Source of the DNA: Myxococcales bacterium
Lineage (GTDB): Bacteria; Myxococcota_A; Polyangia; Polyangiales; Polyangiaceae
Length of the DNA stretch: 9,233 nt
Assembly: GCA_013298325.1 (NCBI GenBank)
Contig: JAAFHJ010000152.1
Span: 1 to 9,233, forward strand
Direction: 5' to 3'
The notes beneath the pieces were generated by a model, which searched no databases, had not been told where the DNA came from, and saw nothing but the letters and a program-made list of their open reading frames with translations. Below, one piece after another: positions 1 to 6,813 of this stretch; the stretch's first letter is position 1; each line of letters begins with the position of its first letter. Both the position numbers and the translations under genes were made by a program.

Positions 1-191
1 CAATAGCTGCAACCACAAATCGTACCGCACGCACGCCTACACTGGTTCCCGTGAGGGGCGAAAACGGCTACGTTGTCCCCTCCCATAAGCACGACCGTCA
101 CGCCGCCTTTGCGGTACTCGGTCGATCCTGGGGGTGCCCGCAGCAGGCGCTGCGCCCCCCGAAACCTTTCATCCATCCGCAGGAGGCCCCC
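1..191. other. Non-coding upstream region with possible hairpins
   Basis: No gene is supported here. Two possible RNA folds can be read on the plus strand. A weak one at 55-80 has GGGG/CCCC and AACG/CGTT arms. A stronger one at 130-160 pairs GCAGC with GCTGC around an AGGC loop, flanked by GGGGG and a C-run. The second ends about 30 nt before the GTG of the next gene and has no T-tract, so it fits a 5' leader structure better than a terminator. No convincing -35/-10 pair was seen. Confidence 0.4.
181..186 (+). promoter_or_regulatory. Ribosome binding site that fixes the GTG start at 192
   Basis: A perfect AGGAGG lies 5 nt before the GTG at 192-194. It argues for that start over the more distal in-frame GTG at 51, whose extra 47 residues look like translated leader sequence with no family resemblance. 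Confidence 0.85.
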
Positions 192-416
192 GTGACCGCT
201 GACAAGGACGCCAAGGCCGACGCAAGCAAGACCGACAAGCGCAAACAGAGTCTCTACTTCCCGGAGTCGATGCTGACCGAGATCAAGGAAGAGGCGGCTC
301 GCCTCGACCGGTCGCTCTCCTGGGTCGTGCAGCGCGCGTGGAAAATTGCCCGCGCGGAGATCAAGAAGTTGCCGAGCGTCAACGACGTCGACGGTGAGGA
401 CGACGACGAAGGCTGA
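192..416 (+). CDS. Small ribbon-helix-helix protein, TIGR04563-like
   Basis: This is a 74-aa protein. Residues 1-20 are a charged, probably disordered tail rich in Lys, Asp and Ala. Residues 20-60 carry KQSLYFPESMLTEIKEEAAR, then LDRSLSWVVQRAWKIARAEI: a short beta strand, a helix, a turn and a second helix, the order of a MetJ/Arc-type ribbon-helix-helix DNA-binding fold. The C-terminus is an acidic tail (DVDGEDDDEG). The SLYFP...DRSLSWVVQRAWK signature matches, from memory, the myxobacterial TIGR04563 family, whose function is not established. The GTG start is chosen because of the AGGAGG 5 nt upstream. The stop is 8 nt before the hydrolase ATG, so the two are probably cotranscribed. DNA binding, and possible autoregulation as in many such small proteins, is inference; no operator is evident. 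Confidence 0.88.
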   Translation: MTADKDAKADASKTDKRKQSLYFPESMLTEIKEEAARLDRSLSWVVQRAWKIARAEIKKLPSVNDVDGEDDDEG

Positions 417-424
417 GCCCCTCT

Positions 425-1402
425 ATGGACGCGCGATTCAGCTTCTTGCCGCCGCCCGTGGAGACGATCCAGGGGCGGCGTGAACATTTCGTTCACGGCG
501 TGGACGGGACGCGTCTTTTTGTAGAGACGGCACCGATCCTCGAAGGACCGGTCGACCGCGTCGCGGCCGCACCGCCGACGACGACCGACGCGCGCCTGTA
601 CTTTTGCGACGGAATCGCCTGCGACGGATTTATCTGGAAATACGCCTGGGGAGCGCTGGGCCATCTCGGCCCGGTGACCCACTTCCACTACCGTGGTCAC
701 GGCCGGAGCGGCGCCCCCCGCGATGCGAATCGTATCGGCATCGACGCCCACGCCGACGATCTCGCCTTCGTCCGGCGCAGCGACAGCGCCGACGGCACCC
801 TCGGTCCGGCGGTCCTCCTCGGCCACTCGATGGGGACGCAAGTCTGCCTGGAGCACTGGCACCGCCACCGCGAAAACGTGAAGGCGATGGTGCTCCTGTG
901 CGGAAGCTATGGGAAGGTCACGTCGACGTTCCGTGGCACGCCGATCCTCGATTGGCTCCTCCCGAAAATGCTCCCCTTCGTCGAGCAGCATTCCGCAATG
1001 GTGCGTGCGCTCTGGTCACGACTGCCGGCCGATCTTGCCCTGAAAGCCGGATTGAAGGCGGGCGAGATCGACCCTGCGCGCATGAACCCGGAAGACCTGC
1101 GCCCCTACCTGGAGCATATGGTCCACGTCGACCTGCCGATGTTCCTTCGGATGCTCCGCGGCGCCGGCGAACATAGCGCAGAGACTTGGCTTTCGGAGAT
1201 TGACGTCCCGGTCCTCGTCGTCGCTGGCGAGAAGGATACGTTCACGCCGGCCTCGCTCTCGACGTTCATGGCGGAGACGATTCCGAAAGCGGAACTGCTT
1301 GTCGTCGAGGGGGGAACCCACGCAGCCCCGATCGAAGCGCACGAGCGGATCAATGCGCGAATCGCCGAATTTTTGACGCGGGCACTTCGCAAGACATCGT
1401 GA
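425..1402 (+). CDS. Alpha/beta fold hydrolase
   Basis: A 325-aa cytoplasmic-type protein with no signal peptide. The alpha/beta-hydrolase landmarks are in order. The oxyanion-hole region is around FCDGIACDGF (60-69), HFHYRGHGRSG lies at 87-96, the nucleophile elbow GHSMG has Ser135, the acid is probably Asp271 in VVAGEKDTFTP, and the base is His299 in VEGGTHAAP. Residues about 165-255 form a helical cap that would shape the substrate pocket. The length is typical of the family. The substrate cannot be read from sequence; esterase, lipase-like or C-C hydrolase activity are all possible. The ATG at 425 has only a weak, distant GAAGG upstream, so translation may be coupled to the preceding gene. 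Its last bases overlap the start of the next gene (GTGA), indicating tight operon coupling with the lipoprotein kinase-like gene. Confidence 0.9.
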   Translation: MDARFSFLPPPVETIQGRREHFVHGVDGTRLFVETAPILEGPVDRVAAAPPTTTDARLYFCDGIACDGFIWKYAWGALGHLGPVTHFHYRGHGRSGAPRDANRIGIDAHADDLAFVRRSDSADGTLGPAVLLGHSMGTQVCLEHWHRHRENVKAMVLLCGSYGKVTSTFRGTPILDWLLPKMLPFVEQHSAMVRALWSRLPADLALKAGLKAGEIDPARMNPEDLRPYLEHMVHVDLPMFLRMLRGAGEHSAETWLSEIDVPVLVVAGEKDTFTPASLSTFMAETIPKAELLVVEGGTHAAPIEAHERINARIAEFLTRALRKTS

Positions 1403-2496
1403 GGATTCGCCGCTTTTTCGTCGCCCCAGTCCTCTTGTCCGCCGCGCTTGGCGCCTGCGGGCGCGGGGACACGCCGAGCCACGCGCCGCCAGCGGCAAGC
1501 ACGTCGCCAGCGAACTCCGACGGTGGCAGCGCGCCGCTTCCGACGGCCTCTGCGGCGAGCGCGCCGTCTTCTCCTTCCAGTGGGGCAGATCGGTCGCCCC
1601 CGGCGCGAACCGTGGCGACCGGGACGCCGACGGCAGCGAAGGCGATCGGGCATACGTCGCTCGTCTTCAAAGTGCACCTGAAGACCGAAGGCGGCCGCGA
1701 AGAGAACGTCGTCTTCAAGGCGCGCTTCAAAAAGGGGCCCGACCGTTTTCGAGGGGAAATCGCCGCGTTCCGACTCGGCGAAGCGCTCGGGATCGGCGAT
1801 CGCCTCCCGGTCGCTGCGCCGGTCGCCTTTCCGGCGAGTGCGTTTCGGACGCTCCTCAGCGGTGACTCGGCGACCGCCTACGACGAAGGGGCGATCGTCG
1901 ACGGCTCCGCGCGGGGCCCCCTCGTGCATGGCGCGAGCCTCGGATGGATCAAGGGGCTCTCGTTCTATCCGCTCGAGAAGAAAACGCTTCGAAATCGAGC
2001 ACTTGCCGATTTAAAACACGGCGCACCCTCCTATGTGGCGCGCCCGCCGCAGCCGGGGCCGGTCGCCCCGGACGAAGCGAGTCTTCTCGCCGCCCTCCCC
2101 GATGCCGAGGAGATCTCGACGCTGCTCGCGTTCGACTGGCTCACGGGAAACTTCGATCGCTGGAGCGGCGCGAACGTCGGCCGCGACGACCCGACGGGGC
2201 ACCTGATCTACATCGACAACGACGGCGCCTTCCTCGACCCGATGCCGGCGGCCCCCCTCGCCCGCCAGTGGCAGCTCGTAGACGGCTGCGATCGCTATTC
2301 AAAACGGTTCGTTGCGTCGCTTCGGAGCCTCGACGCCGACGCGCTTCGTGGCGCCCTCGGGACCGGCCTCGCCGAGGAGCCGCTGCTAAAGGCGACGGTC
2401 CTCGCCGGCGTCCTCGACCGTCGCGCGAAGCTCCTCGCCTCCATTGACGCAAAGATCGCCAAATGGGGCGCCGAAGCGGTACTCGCCTACCCGTGA
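1399..2496 (+). CDS. Lipoprotein with Fam20C/PI3K-like kinase domain
   Basis: A 365-aa protein starting at GTG 1399, sharing GTGA with the hydrolase stop. The signal peptide MRIRRFFVAPVLLSAALGAC has a clear LGAC lipobox (Cys20) and Gly at +2, suggesting outer-membrane sorting. Residues 21-80 are a Ser/Pro/Ala-rich linker. The body shows landmarks of the Fam20C/HipA/PI3K-like kinase superfamily: VVFKARFK (Lys107, candidate ATP-binding lysine), FRGEIAAFRLGEALG (Glu120, like the GEvAAFhL segment of Fam20 kinases), DWLTGNFDRWSGAN (246-259, catalytic-loop-like with Asp253 and Asn259) and YIDNDGAF (271-278, DFG-like metal site Asp273). All the expected polar residues seem present, so it is not an obvious pseudokinase. 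The substrate is unknown. Location outside the cytoplasm raises the question of the phosphate donor. The lipoprotein call is strong; the kinase call rests on motif reading alone. Confidence 0.85.
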   Translation: MRIRRFFVAPVLLSAALGACGRGDTPSHAPPAASTSPANSDGGSAPLPTASAASAPSSPSSGADRSPPARTVATGTPTAAKAIGHTSLVFKVHLKTEGGREENVVFKARFKKGPDRFRGEIAAFRLGEALGIGDRLPVAAPVAFPASAFRTLLSGDSATAYDEGAIVDGSARGPLVHGASLGWIKGLSFYPLEKKTLRNRALADLKHGAPSYVARPPQPGPVAPDEASLLAALPDAEEISTLLAFDWLTGNFDRWSGANVGRDDPTGHLIYIDNDGAFLDPMPAAPLARQWQLVDGCDRYSKRFVASLRSLDADALRGALGTGLAEEPLLKATVLAGVLDRRAKLLASIDAKIAKWGAEAVLAYP

Positions 2497-2500
2497 TTCT

Positions 2501-2519
2501 TAGGTCGCTTGGCGACTAG
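2501..2519. terminator. Weak convergent-junction hairpin
   Basis: GTCGC and GCGAC arms face each other across TTG (2504-2516), flanked by partly pairing TAG and TA. It lies in the 19-bp gap between the convergent stops at 2496 and 2516 and overlaps the minus-strand TAG. The short stem and lack of a T-run make it at best a weak bidirectional terminator. Confidence 0.25.
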
Positions 2520-2836
2520 TTCAATCGCGGCGGAGAGATACGAAACCAGTGCTTGGCGGTGCTTCCACACTCGAAGCACCGCGTCGTCACGAGACGAAGG
2601 ATTTCCCCGGCGTGGGGGGCGACGACGTGCTCGACGAGGCGACCGTTGACAGCGTCGCAGGCGATGCAAGCGAGGCCGAGCGCCTGCGGCTCGACGACCG
2701 ACGCCGAAACCACGACGAGGGGGCGCTCCGGCGCTCCGCCGACCTCGAGCTTCGCCAACGCGAGCCGGGCTTCGAGGTCCTTCTTTCGGGCCCGATCGTC
2801 TTCTCGCCGAACGGTTCGCGCGCGCTTGGTGGCCAT
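2516..2836 (-). CDS. Small CxxC...CxxC zinc-ribbon-like protein
   Basis: A 106-aa protein I do not recognise as a named family. Residues 1-33 are strongly charged (Arg/Lys/Asp/Glu) and likely helical. Residues 38-56 include a hydrophobic strand (PLVVVSASVVEP). CIAC (57-60) and CFEC (87-90) form two knuckles 26 residues apart, a spacing that suits one zinc-ribbon site. The aromatic tail is KHWFRISPPRLN. The ATG start is supported by GAGG 7 nt upstream. It is 20 nt after the stop of the FGE-like lipoprotein gene on the same strand, so the two are probably cotranscribed. It has no signal peptide, so it should be cytoplasmic. A nucleic-acid- or protein-binding role is possible but only inferred. 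Confidence 0.75.
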   Translation of the reverse strand: MATKRARTVRREDDRARKKDLEARLALAKLEVGGAPERPLVVVSASVVEPQALGLACIACDAVNGRLVEHVVAPHAGEILRLVTTRCFECGSTAKHWFRISPPRLN

Positions 2837-2856
2837 CGAAAAACCTCGATTTTATG

Positions 2857-4074
2857 TTAATTTTGAACGATAACCACGTGATGGTCGTCACGAACCGCGA
2901 TGCCGCCGTTCTCGCCGACGCAGCCCCAGCAGGTCGACCAGGAGAGATCGCGACGGCGCTCGGGGGCATACACCAGCGCGACCGGCGCGAAGTCGCCCAC
3001 GAAGAGAAATGAGCTTGCGAGGCGGTACTTACCGCCGGGGAGCGGGTGGAGCACGACGACGAAGGATCCGCTCTTTCCGCGCCCAGTCGCGACGAGGTAG
3101 CGCGCCCCCAGTTCCGGACTCCACCAGAGCGGTTGTGTGGTGAACGAGAAACCGTCGGCAGGGCGCGGATCGACCTTGTCCTTTTCGGCGACTTTTCGCC
3201 CCTTGGAAATCACCGTCGTTGCGTCGCTGGGCTCAAAGAACTTGGTTTGATCGACCCCGATCCGCGCGAGCTCCGGGAAGCCGGCGAGGATCGTGGCGAG
3301 CGCCGGCGCATCGAGGGGCGCGCGCTCGTAGGCGGGGGCGTCTTCGATGGCTGGCTTGGCGGGGGCGTTGACCGGTCCGTGGCAGCAGCGAAAGGCGCGC
3401 TCGGTACGGTCGGTGCCCCCTTTTTTACCCGTCTTTTTGTCCTCTTCGGCGGGGGGCGCGGGAGCGCTCACGCGCGCGAAGGCGGCGCAGCGACTTCCTG
3501 TCTCCCCTTTCCCGCCGTCAGCGACCCACTCGGCTTCGACGCTCAGAGCGCGCGTTCCGGTGCTCGACACGCAGGCGGGCGGATCCTCGGCACACTTCGG
3601 ATTCCACGTGTTGCCGGTCGCATAAAGCTGCCCGCCCGCCCCCGCGCACGCGTATTCCCACTCGGCCGCCGTGCAGAGGCGCCCTCCGGCGTCGGCGCAG
3701 GTCGTCTCGGCCTCTTCCCGCGTCGCCGCGCGGCGGACAGCGGCGCCGGGGTCGTTGGGGAACGGAAGCGCGTCGATGGCAAATGCCTGAAAAGACGCCG
3801 AATAGCGGAGCGGTTCGCCGGTCGGGTCGCGTCCGTCATCGCCGGGGAGGCTCCCGAGGGGGAATGTCCCCGCCGCCAGCGCAACCGTCGCACCTTTGGC
3901 GGTTGGCGACACACGGCGCGTGTCGGCCGGGTCCTTGGGGGGCTCCGTCGCGCCAGCCCCCGCGTCGACGCCGCCATCGGTCGCGACCGCATCGCTCCGT
4001 CGGCAGCCGGTCGTGACAACCGACGACGCCACAAGCGACGCGAGGAGGACGAGGAGCGGGCGACCAAGATGCAC
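2857..4074 (-). CDS. Lipoprotein with degenerate FGE/SUMF1-like domain
   Basis: A 405-aa protein from the GTG at 4074, which gives a compact signal peptide (HLGRPLLVLLASLVASS, then VVTTGC) with lipid-modified Cys24. A TTG at 4110 would add 12 unconvincing residues; neither start has a good ribosome site. Residues 25-60 are a Gly/Asp/Ala/Pro linker. Residues 60-235 resemble a formylglycine-generating-enzyme (SUMF1) domain: ALAAGTFPLGS, GGRLCTAAEWEYACAG (130-145), AEWVADGG and a closing FRCCHG. The RGGSF-like stretch with the paired catalytic copper-binding cysteines of true FGE is not visible, and an EDKKTGKKGG insert interrupts the end, so it is probably a binding domain, not an active oxidase. 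Residues 240-405 form an unrecognised beta-rich domain with a CWGC motif (382-385). It lies 72 nt after the polytopic membrane protein gene and 20 nt before the zinc-ribbon gene. Confidence 0.83.
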   Translation of the reverse strand: MHLGRPLLVLLASLVASSVVTTGCRRSDAVATDGGVDAGAGATEPPKDPADTRRVSPTAKGATVALAAGTFPLGSLPGDDGRDPTGEPLRYSASFQAFAIDALPFPNDPGAAVRRAATREEAETTCADAGGRLCTAAEWEYACAGAGGQLYATGNTWNPKCAEDPPACVSSTGTRALSVEAEWVADGGKGETGSRCAAFARVSAPAPPAEEDKKTGKKGGTDRTERAFRCCHGPVNAPAKPAIEDAPAYERAPLDAPALATILAGFPELARIGVDQTKFFEPSDATTVISKGRKVAEKDKVDPRPADGFSFTTQPLWWSPELGARYLVATGRGKSGSFVVVLHPLPGGKYRLASSFLFVGDFAPVALVYAPERRRDLSWSTCWGCVGENGGIAVRDDHHVVIVQN

Positions 4075-4146
4075 GCCGGCCGAATAGAGAATCGGTGCGT
4101 CGTGGGCCAAGTCTTGATCGCGTTTCAGCCGGGGAATTTAGGCACT

Positions 4147-5934
4147 TCAATAGGCGCGCTCGCCATCCGCCTTCGGCTCCCTGCAGTCGGCCCAGAGCCA
4201 CGGATCGGGGGCGACAGCGGCAGGGTCTCCGAGGAAGTTGATCTGCGTCGTGAGGTCGAGGAGCGCGCTATCGAGGCAGCCACCGTAGCCACGCAGAAGG
4301 GCGTCGGTGCGTGGTGCGAGTGCCCCTCGCAGGGCGGCGGCATCGGCGTGGGCGGTAGCATCGGCTGGCGCGTATTTGGTGGAAGCATTCCGCGTCACCG
4401 CACGGGCAGCGATGAGCCGAACTCGCGCGTCGTGATGATAAAGAAGCTTTGAAATCGGATAGATAGCCTCGTCGTGGTCGCCGAGTTCCCGGAGGTGGAT
4501 GAGCGGCTCTGCAGCGCCGCGGGCGATCAAGGCGGCATCGACCACTGCGGAGATGCGATGGGTCGGGAGCACCGCGTAAACGACGAGCCCGATCGCGGCG
4601 AGGTCGGCAAGGCGCCCGGCAAGCCATCGGTCGGTGAAGGGGACAGCATCCTCGACCGATCCCCGGGCGCGACGGCCGATCGCGGCGAGCGCGCCGAAGA
4701 CGATGGCGATCCCGATGGCGCCGACAATGCGGAGGTCGGAAAGGCCGCTCGCGAGGAGATGGAGCCCCATGCGGGCGACGGCGAGCAGCCCGATCGCACC
4801 TGCAAGACCAAGAAATACGAGCGTGTGGACGACGATTCGCCGACGGATGTCCGTCGCCGTCGCCGCCAAGCGCGCGGGGCGGACGAGGAGGGCGACGACG
4901 CCAAGTACGAGGACCAGAACCACGACCAACCAGGTGACGCCGGCGTGCGCACGGAGCTGGGCCCCGACGCCGGGTGCGGCAGGCACCGAAGCGAGCGTCG
5001 CGACGTCGATGACGACGAACGCGGCAAAGAGGGCGGAGAGGGCCCGGAAGGTGTTCAAGGCGATGGCGACGTCGCCGTCAACGAGGGGGTCGGTCGGCGT
5101 CGCTTGGGGGGGACGTACCCGAGAAAAGCCGGTCGGCTTCGCAAGGTACGAGGCGGGGACCAGAAGGCAAAGCGCAAGGAAAATTCGCGCGAGCGCGTGT
5201 CCAGAGACGAGGCCGCCAAGCGCCTGAAAGATGCCGTGAAGCGCTTCGCCGACGTGGGGATTCGCGAGCGCGAAGAGCGGCAGAAAGACGGCGACCGCGA
5301 GCGCCGGCACAACGATCCGTAACGCTCCGCCCCCGGCGCCGACGCGCGGAATGAGTCGCGAAACCGCGCGAAAGAGTGCTTCGACGCGTGTCGGTAGCGC
5401 GGGGAGCGTCGCAAAAAGACCGTCGATCAGCGGCGCTGCAGCGAGAGGGGCACCACGAAGGGCGCGTGCGAACGCAAAGACGGCGACCGGCAGAAGCCCC
5501 CCCGCAAGGACCGACCCCGTGTATGCGACGCTTCCGGCGAGGGCGAGAACCGCGACGAGCGCGACGAGGGCTGCGCCCCCCACGCGGCGTCGCGACGCTG
5601 CGAGATAGCTCAAAAGTGCAGCCAAAACGCCCGTTCCGGCGACGGCGACCCCGCCCCCGTTGGCGCGGAAGAGGGTCGCATCGACAACGGCGACAAAGGC
5701 GAGAAGACCGACGAGCGCTAGGAGCGAAAGGGGCGTCGTGCGCGGCGCCACGCGGCGGAACATCTGCGCATCGGCGGGGCGCCAGACGCCTCGGTAGGGG
5801 GCGCTCGCGACGCCGCCCCCAGAACTTTCGCTGGCGGTCGCGAACGGACGGGCTGGTTCGGGGCCGGCGGAAGGTTCCGCGGGCGGCGTGAGGATCGGTT
5901 GCGGGTTTTCGGCGGGCGGGAGCGCTTCTTCCAT
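4147..5934 (-). CDS. Polytopic membrane protein, DUF4173/DUF4153-like
   Basis: A 595-aa inner-membrane protein. Residues 1-60 are a Pro/Ala/Ser-rich cytoplasmic tail. About 11-12 hydrophobic helices follow (roughly 66-88, 94-113, 119-137, 141-160, 205-225, 248-265, 293-317, 333-352, 367-387, 400-420, 440-457). The tail (458-595) is soluble. The segments FRALSALFAAFVVIDVATL, MGLHLLASGLSDLRIVGAIG and VVDAALIARGAAEPL recall the DUF4173/DUF4153 families, whose members show a GLT-LR motif and an N-DALIAR-like stretch. The soluble part IYPISKLLYHHDARVRLIAARAV looks like one HEAT-type helical repeat. The start ATG is preceded directly by AGGGGG, unusually close for a ribosome site; the next Met (57) would remove most of the tail. 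It follows the LytTR regulator gene by 111 bp, and that gap carries a likely regulated promoter. The function of the family is not established. Confidence 0.85.
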   Translation of the reverse strand: MEEALPPAENPQPILTPPAEPSAGPEPARPFATASESSGGGVASAPYRGVWRPADAQMFRRVAPRTTPLSLLALVGLLAFVAVVDATLFRANGGGVAVAGTGVLAALLSYLAASRRRVGGAALVALVAVLALAGSVAYTGSVLAGGLLPVAVFAFARALRGAPLAAAPLIDGLFATLPALPTRVEALFRAVSRLIPRVGAGGGALRIVVPALAVAVFLPLFALANPHVGEALHGIFQALGGLVSGHALARIFLALCLLVPASYLAKPTGFSRVRPPQATPTDPLVDGDVAIALNTFRALSALFAAFVVIDVATLASVPAAPGVGAQLRAHAGVTWLVVVLVLVLGVVALLVRPARLAATATDIRRRIVVHTLVFLGLAGAIGLLAVARMGLHLLASGLSDLRIVGAIGIAIVFGALAAIGRRARGSVEDAVPFTDRWLAGRLADLAAIGLVVYAVLPTHRISAVVDAALIARGAAEPLIHLRELGDHDEAIYPISKLLYHHDARVRLIAARAVTRNASTKYAPADATAHADAAALRGALAPRTDALLRGYGGCLDSALLDLTTQINFLGDPAAVAPDPWLWADCREPKADGERAY

Positions 5935-5940
5935 CCCCCT

Positions 5941-6000
5941 ATATTTGCACAGATATTTCCAGAATTTTCGCCGCTCACCGAGCCCTTGGAGCCGCTCACC
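5941..6000 (-). promoter_or_regulatory. Candidate LytTR-controlled promoter with 21-bp-period direct repeat
   Basis: On the minus strand GGTGAGCGGC occurs twice exactly (6000-5991 and 5979-5970), starts 21 bp apart, two helical turns on the same DNA face. An AT-rich segment follows (AAAATTCTGGAAATATCTG), with a possible -10 near 5958-5953, then AGGGGG and the ATG at 5934. There is no good -35 hexamer; the downstream repeat sits where it would be, as expected for an activator-dependent promoter. LytTR regulators are known to bind 9-bp direct repeats with about 12-bp spacers. The repeat sequence itself does not match the classic LytTR consensus, so the link to the adjacent regulator rests on spacing and position. 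Confidence 0.5.
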
Positions 6001-6045
6001 AACGGTTTGCGACCGGAAGTCTCGGCGACCGATCGGCTCGCGCCG

Positions 6046-6777
6046 TCAGGCGGTGATCCCGAGGCGCCGACGGAGCTCGCGGGCCGTCTGGCGGGAGATC
6101 TCGACGGCGTCGCCGAGGTCGGTCACCGCACGGTAGCCGCCGGTCGCGAGCGCATCGAGGCGCTCGACGCGATCGAGATTGAGCAGCGCGCGCCGGTGGA
6201 CGCGAAGCAGGTGGGGCAGCCGCTGTTCGAGCTCCGTAAGCGTGCGATCGGTAAGGACCTTCTTCCCCTTCGCGACGACGGTCACCAGCGACCCATCGAA
6301 CAAACAATGTGTAATTTCCAGTGGATCGAGAAGAACCGCCCCGTCACGCGTCGGAAGGGCGAGACGGCTCGGCGGCGCTCCGCGATCCCCGACACGGGGC
6401 GCGACCGGCTGCTCCAGGTACTTGCGCGCGCGGTCGAGGGCGCGGGCGACACGCTCTTCGTCGGCCGGCTTGACCAAGTAGTCGACGGCGCCGACGTCGA
6501 AGGCATCGACGGCGTGCTCGGGATGGGCGGTCAAAAAGACGATGTACGGGCGCGGTTCGGCCATCAGGCGCGCGACCTCAAGACCATTTTTTCCTGGCAT
6601 GGAGACGTCGAGAAATACGACGTCGTAGTCGTGCTCGGCGACCCGGGCGAGACATTCATCGGCGCCTGAAACGGCATCGACGAGTTCGACGTTTGGCGCC
6701 GCTAGGACCAGGCGCTCGGCCCGTTTGCGCGCCATCGCTTCGTCGTCGCAAACCAGTACACGAAGGGGCAAACTCAT
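6046..6777 (-). CDS. LytTR-family response regulator
   Basis: A 243-aa cytoplasmic regulator of the LytR/AlgR/AgrA type. The receiver domain (5-120) has the acidic pair Asp11-Asp12, phospho-acceptor Asp57 in VVFLDVSMPGKNG, the switch Thr83 (FLTAHPEHAV) and the conserved Lys103 (DYLVKP). A short linker leads to the LytTR DNA-binding domain (about 138-241), recognised by LLRVHRRALLNLDRVERL and the preceding ITHCLFDGSLVTVVAKGKKVL. All phosphotransfer residues are intact. The ATG at 6777 has AAGGA upstream at good spacing (AAAAGGAATATCG). It starts 36 nt after the stop of the LytS-type kinase gene, its evident partner. A likely target is the next gene, whose promoter region carries the paired repeats. 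Confidence 0.96.
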   Translation of the reverse strand: MSLPLRVLVCDDEAMARKRAERLVLAAPNVELVDAVSGADECLARVAEHDYDVVFLDVSMPGKNGLEVARLMAEPRPYIVFLTAHPEHAVDAFDVGAVDYLVKPADEERVARALDRARKYLEQPVAPRVGDRGAPPSRLALPTRDGAVLLDPLEITHCLFDGSLVTVVAKGKKVLTDRTLTELEQRLPHLLRVHRRALLNLDRVERLDALATGGYRAVTDLGDAVEISRQTARELRRRLGITA

Positions 6778-6813
6778 CGATATTCCTTTTCTTTGGTAAG
6801 CGAACGCAGGCCG

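Noticed and set aside
51..191. N-terminal extension of the ribbon-helix-helix gene to the GTG at 51
   Set aside because: The AGGAGG 5 nt before the GTG at 192 and the start of family-like sequence after it favour the short form; the extension crosses the leader hairpin.
254..991. Minus-strand open frame opposite the small DNA-binding protein and hydrolase
   Set aside because: It overlaps two genes with clear motifs on the other strand and encodes no recognisable domain.
1105..1929. Minus-strand open frame opposite the hydrolase and lipoprotein
   Set aside because: Arg-rich shadow product; the plus-strand frames carry the catalytic motifs and a lipobox.
3046..4452. Plus-strand open frame of about 468 codons
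   Set aside because: It is antisense to the FGE-like lipoprotein and the end of the membrane protein; composition is Arg/Gly-rich with no recognisable motif.
4474..5322. Plus-strand open frame of about 282 codons
   Set aside because: It is the complement of membrane helices, giving a highly charged Asp/Glu/Arg/Lys product; no domain or ribosome site.
5942..5958. Two ATATTT words 12 bp apart in the membrane-protein promoter as a second operator
   Set aside because: Short AT-rich words are better explained as promoter -10 sequence; there is no support for a separate binding site.
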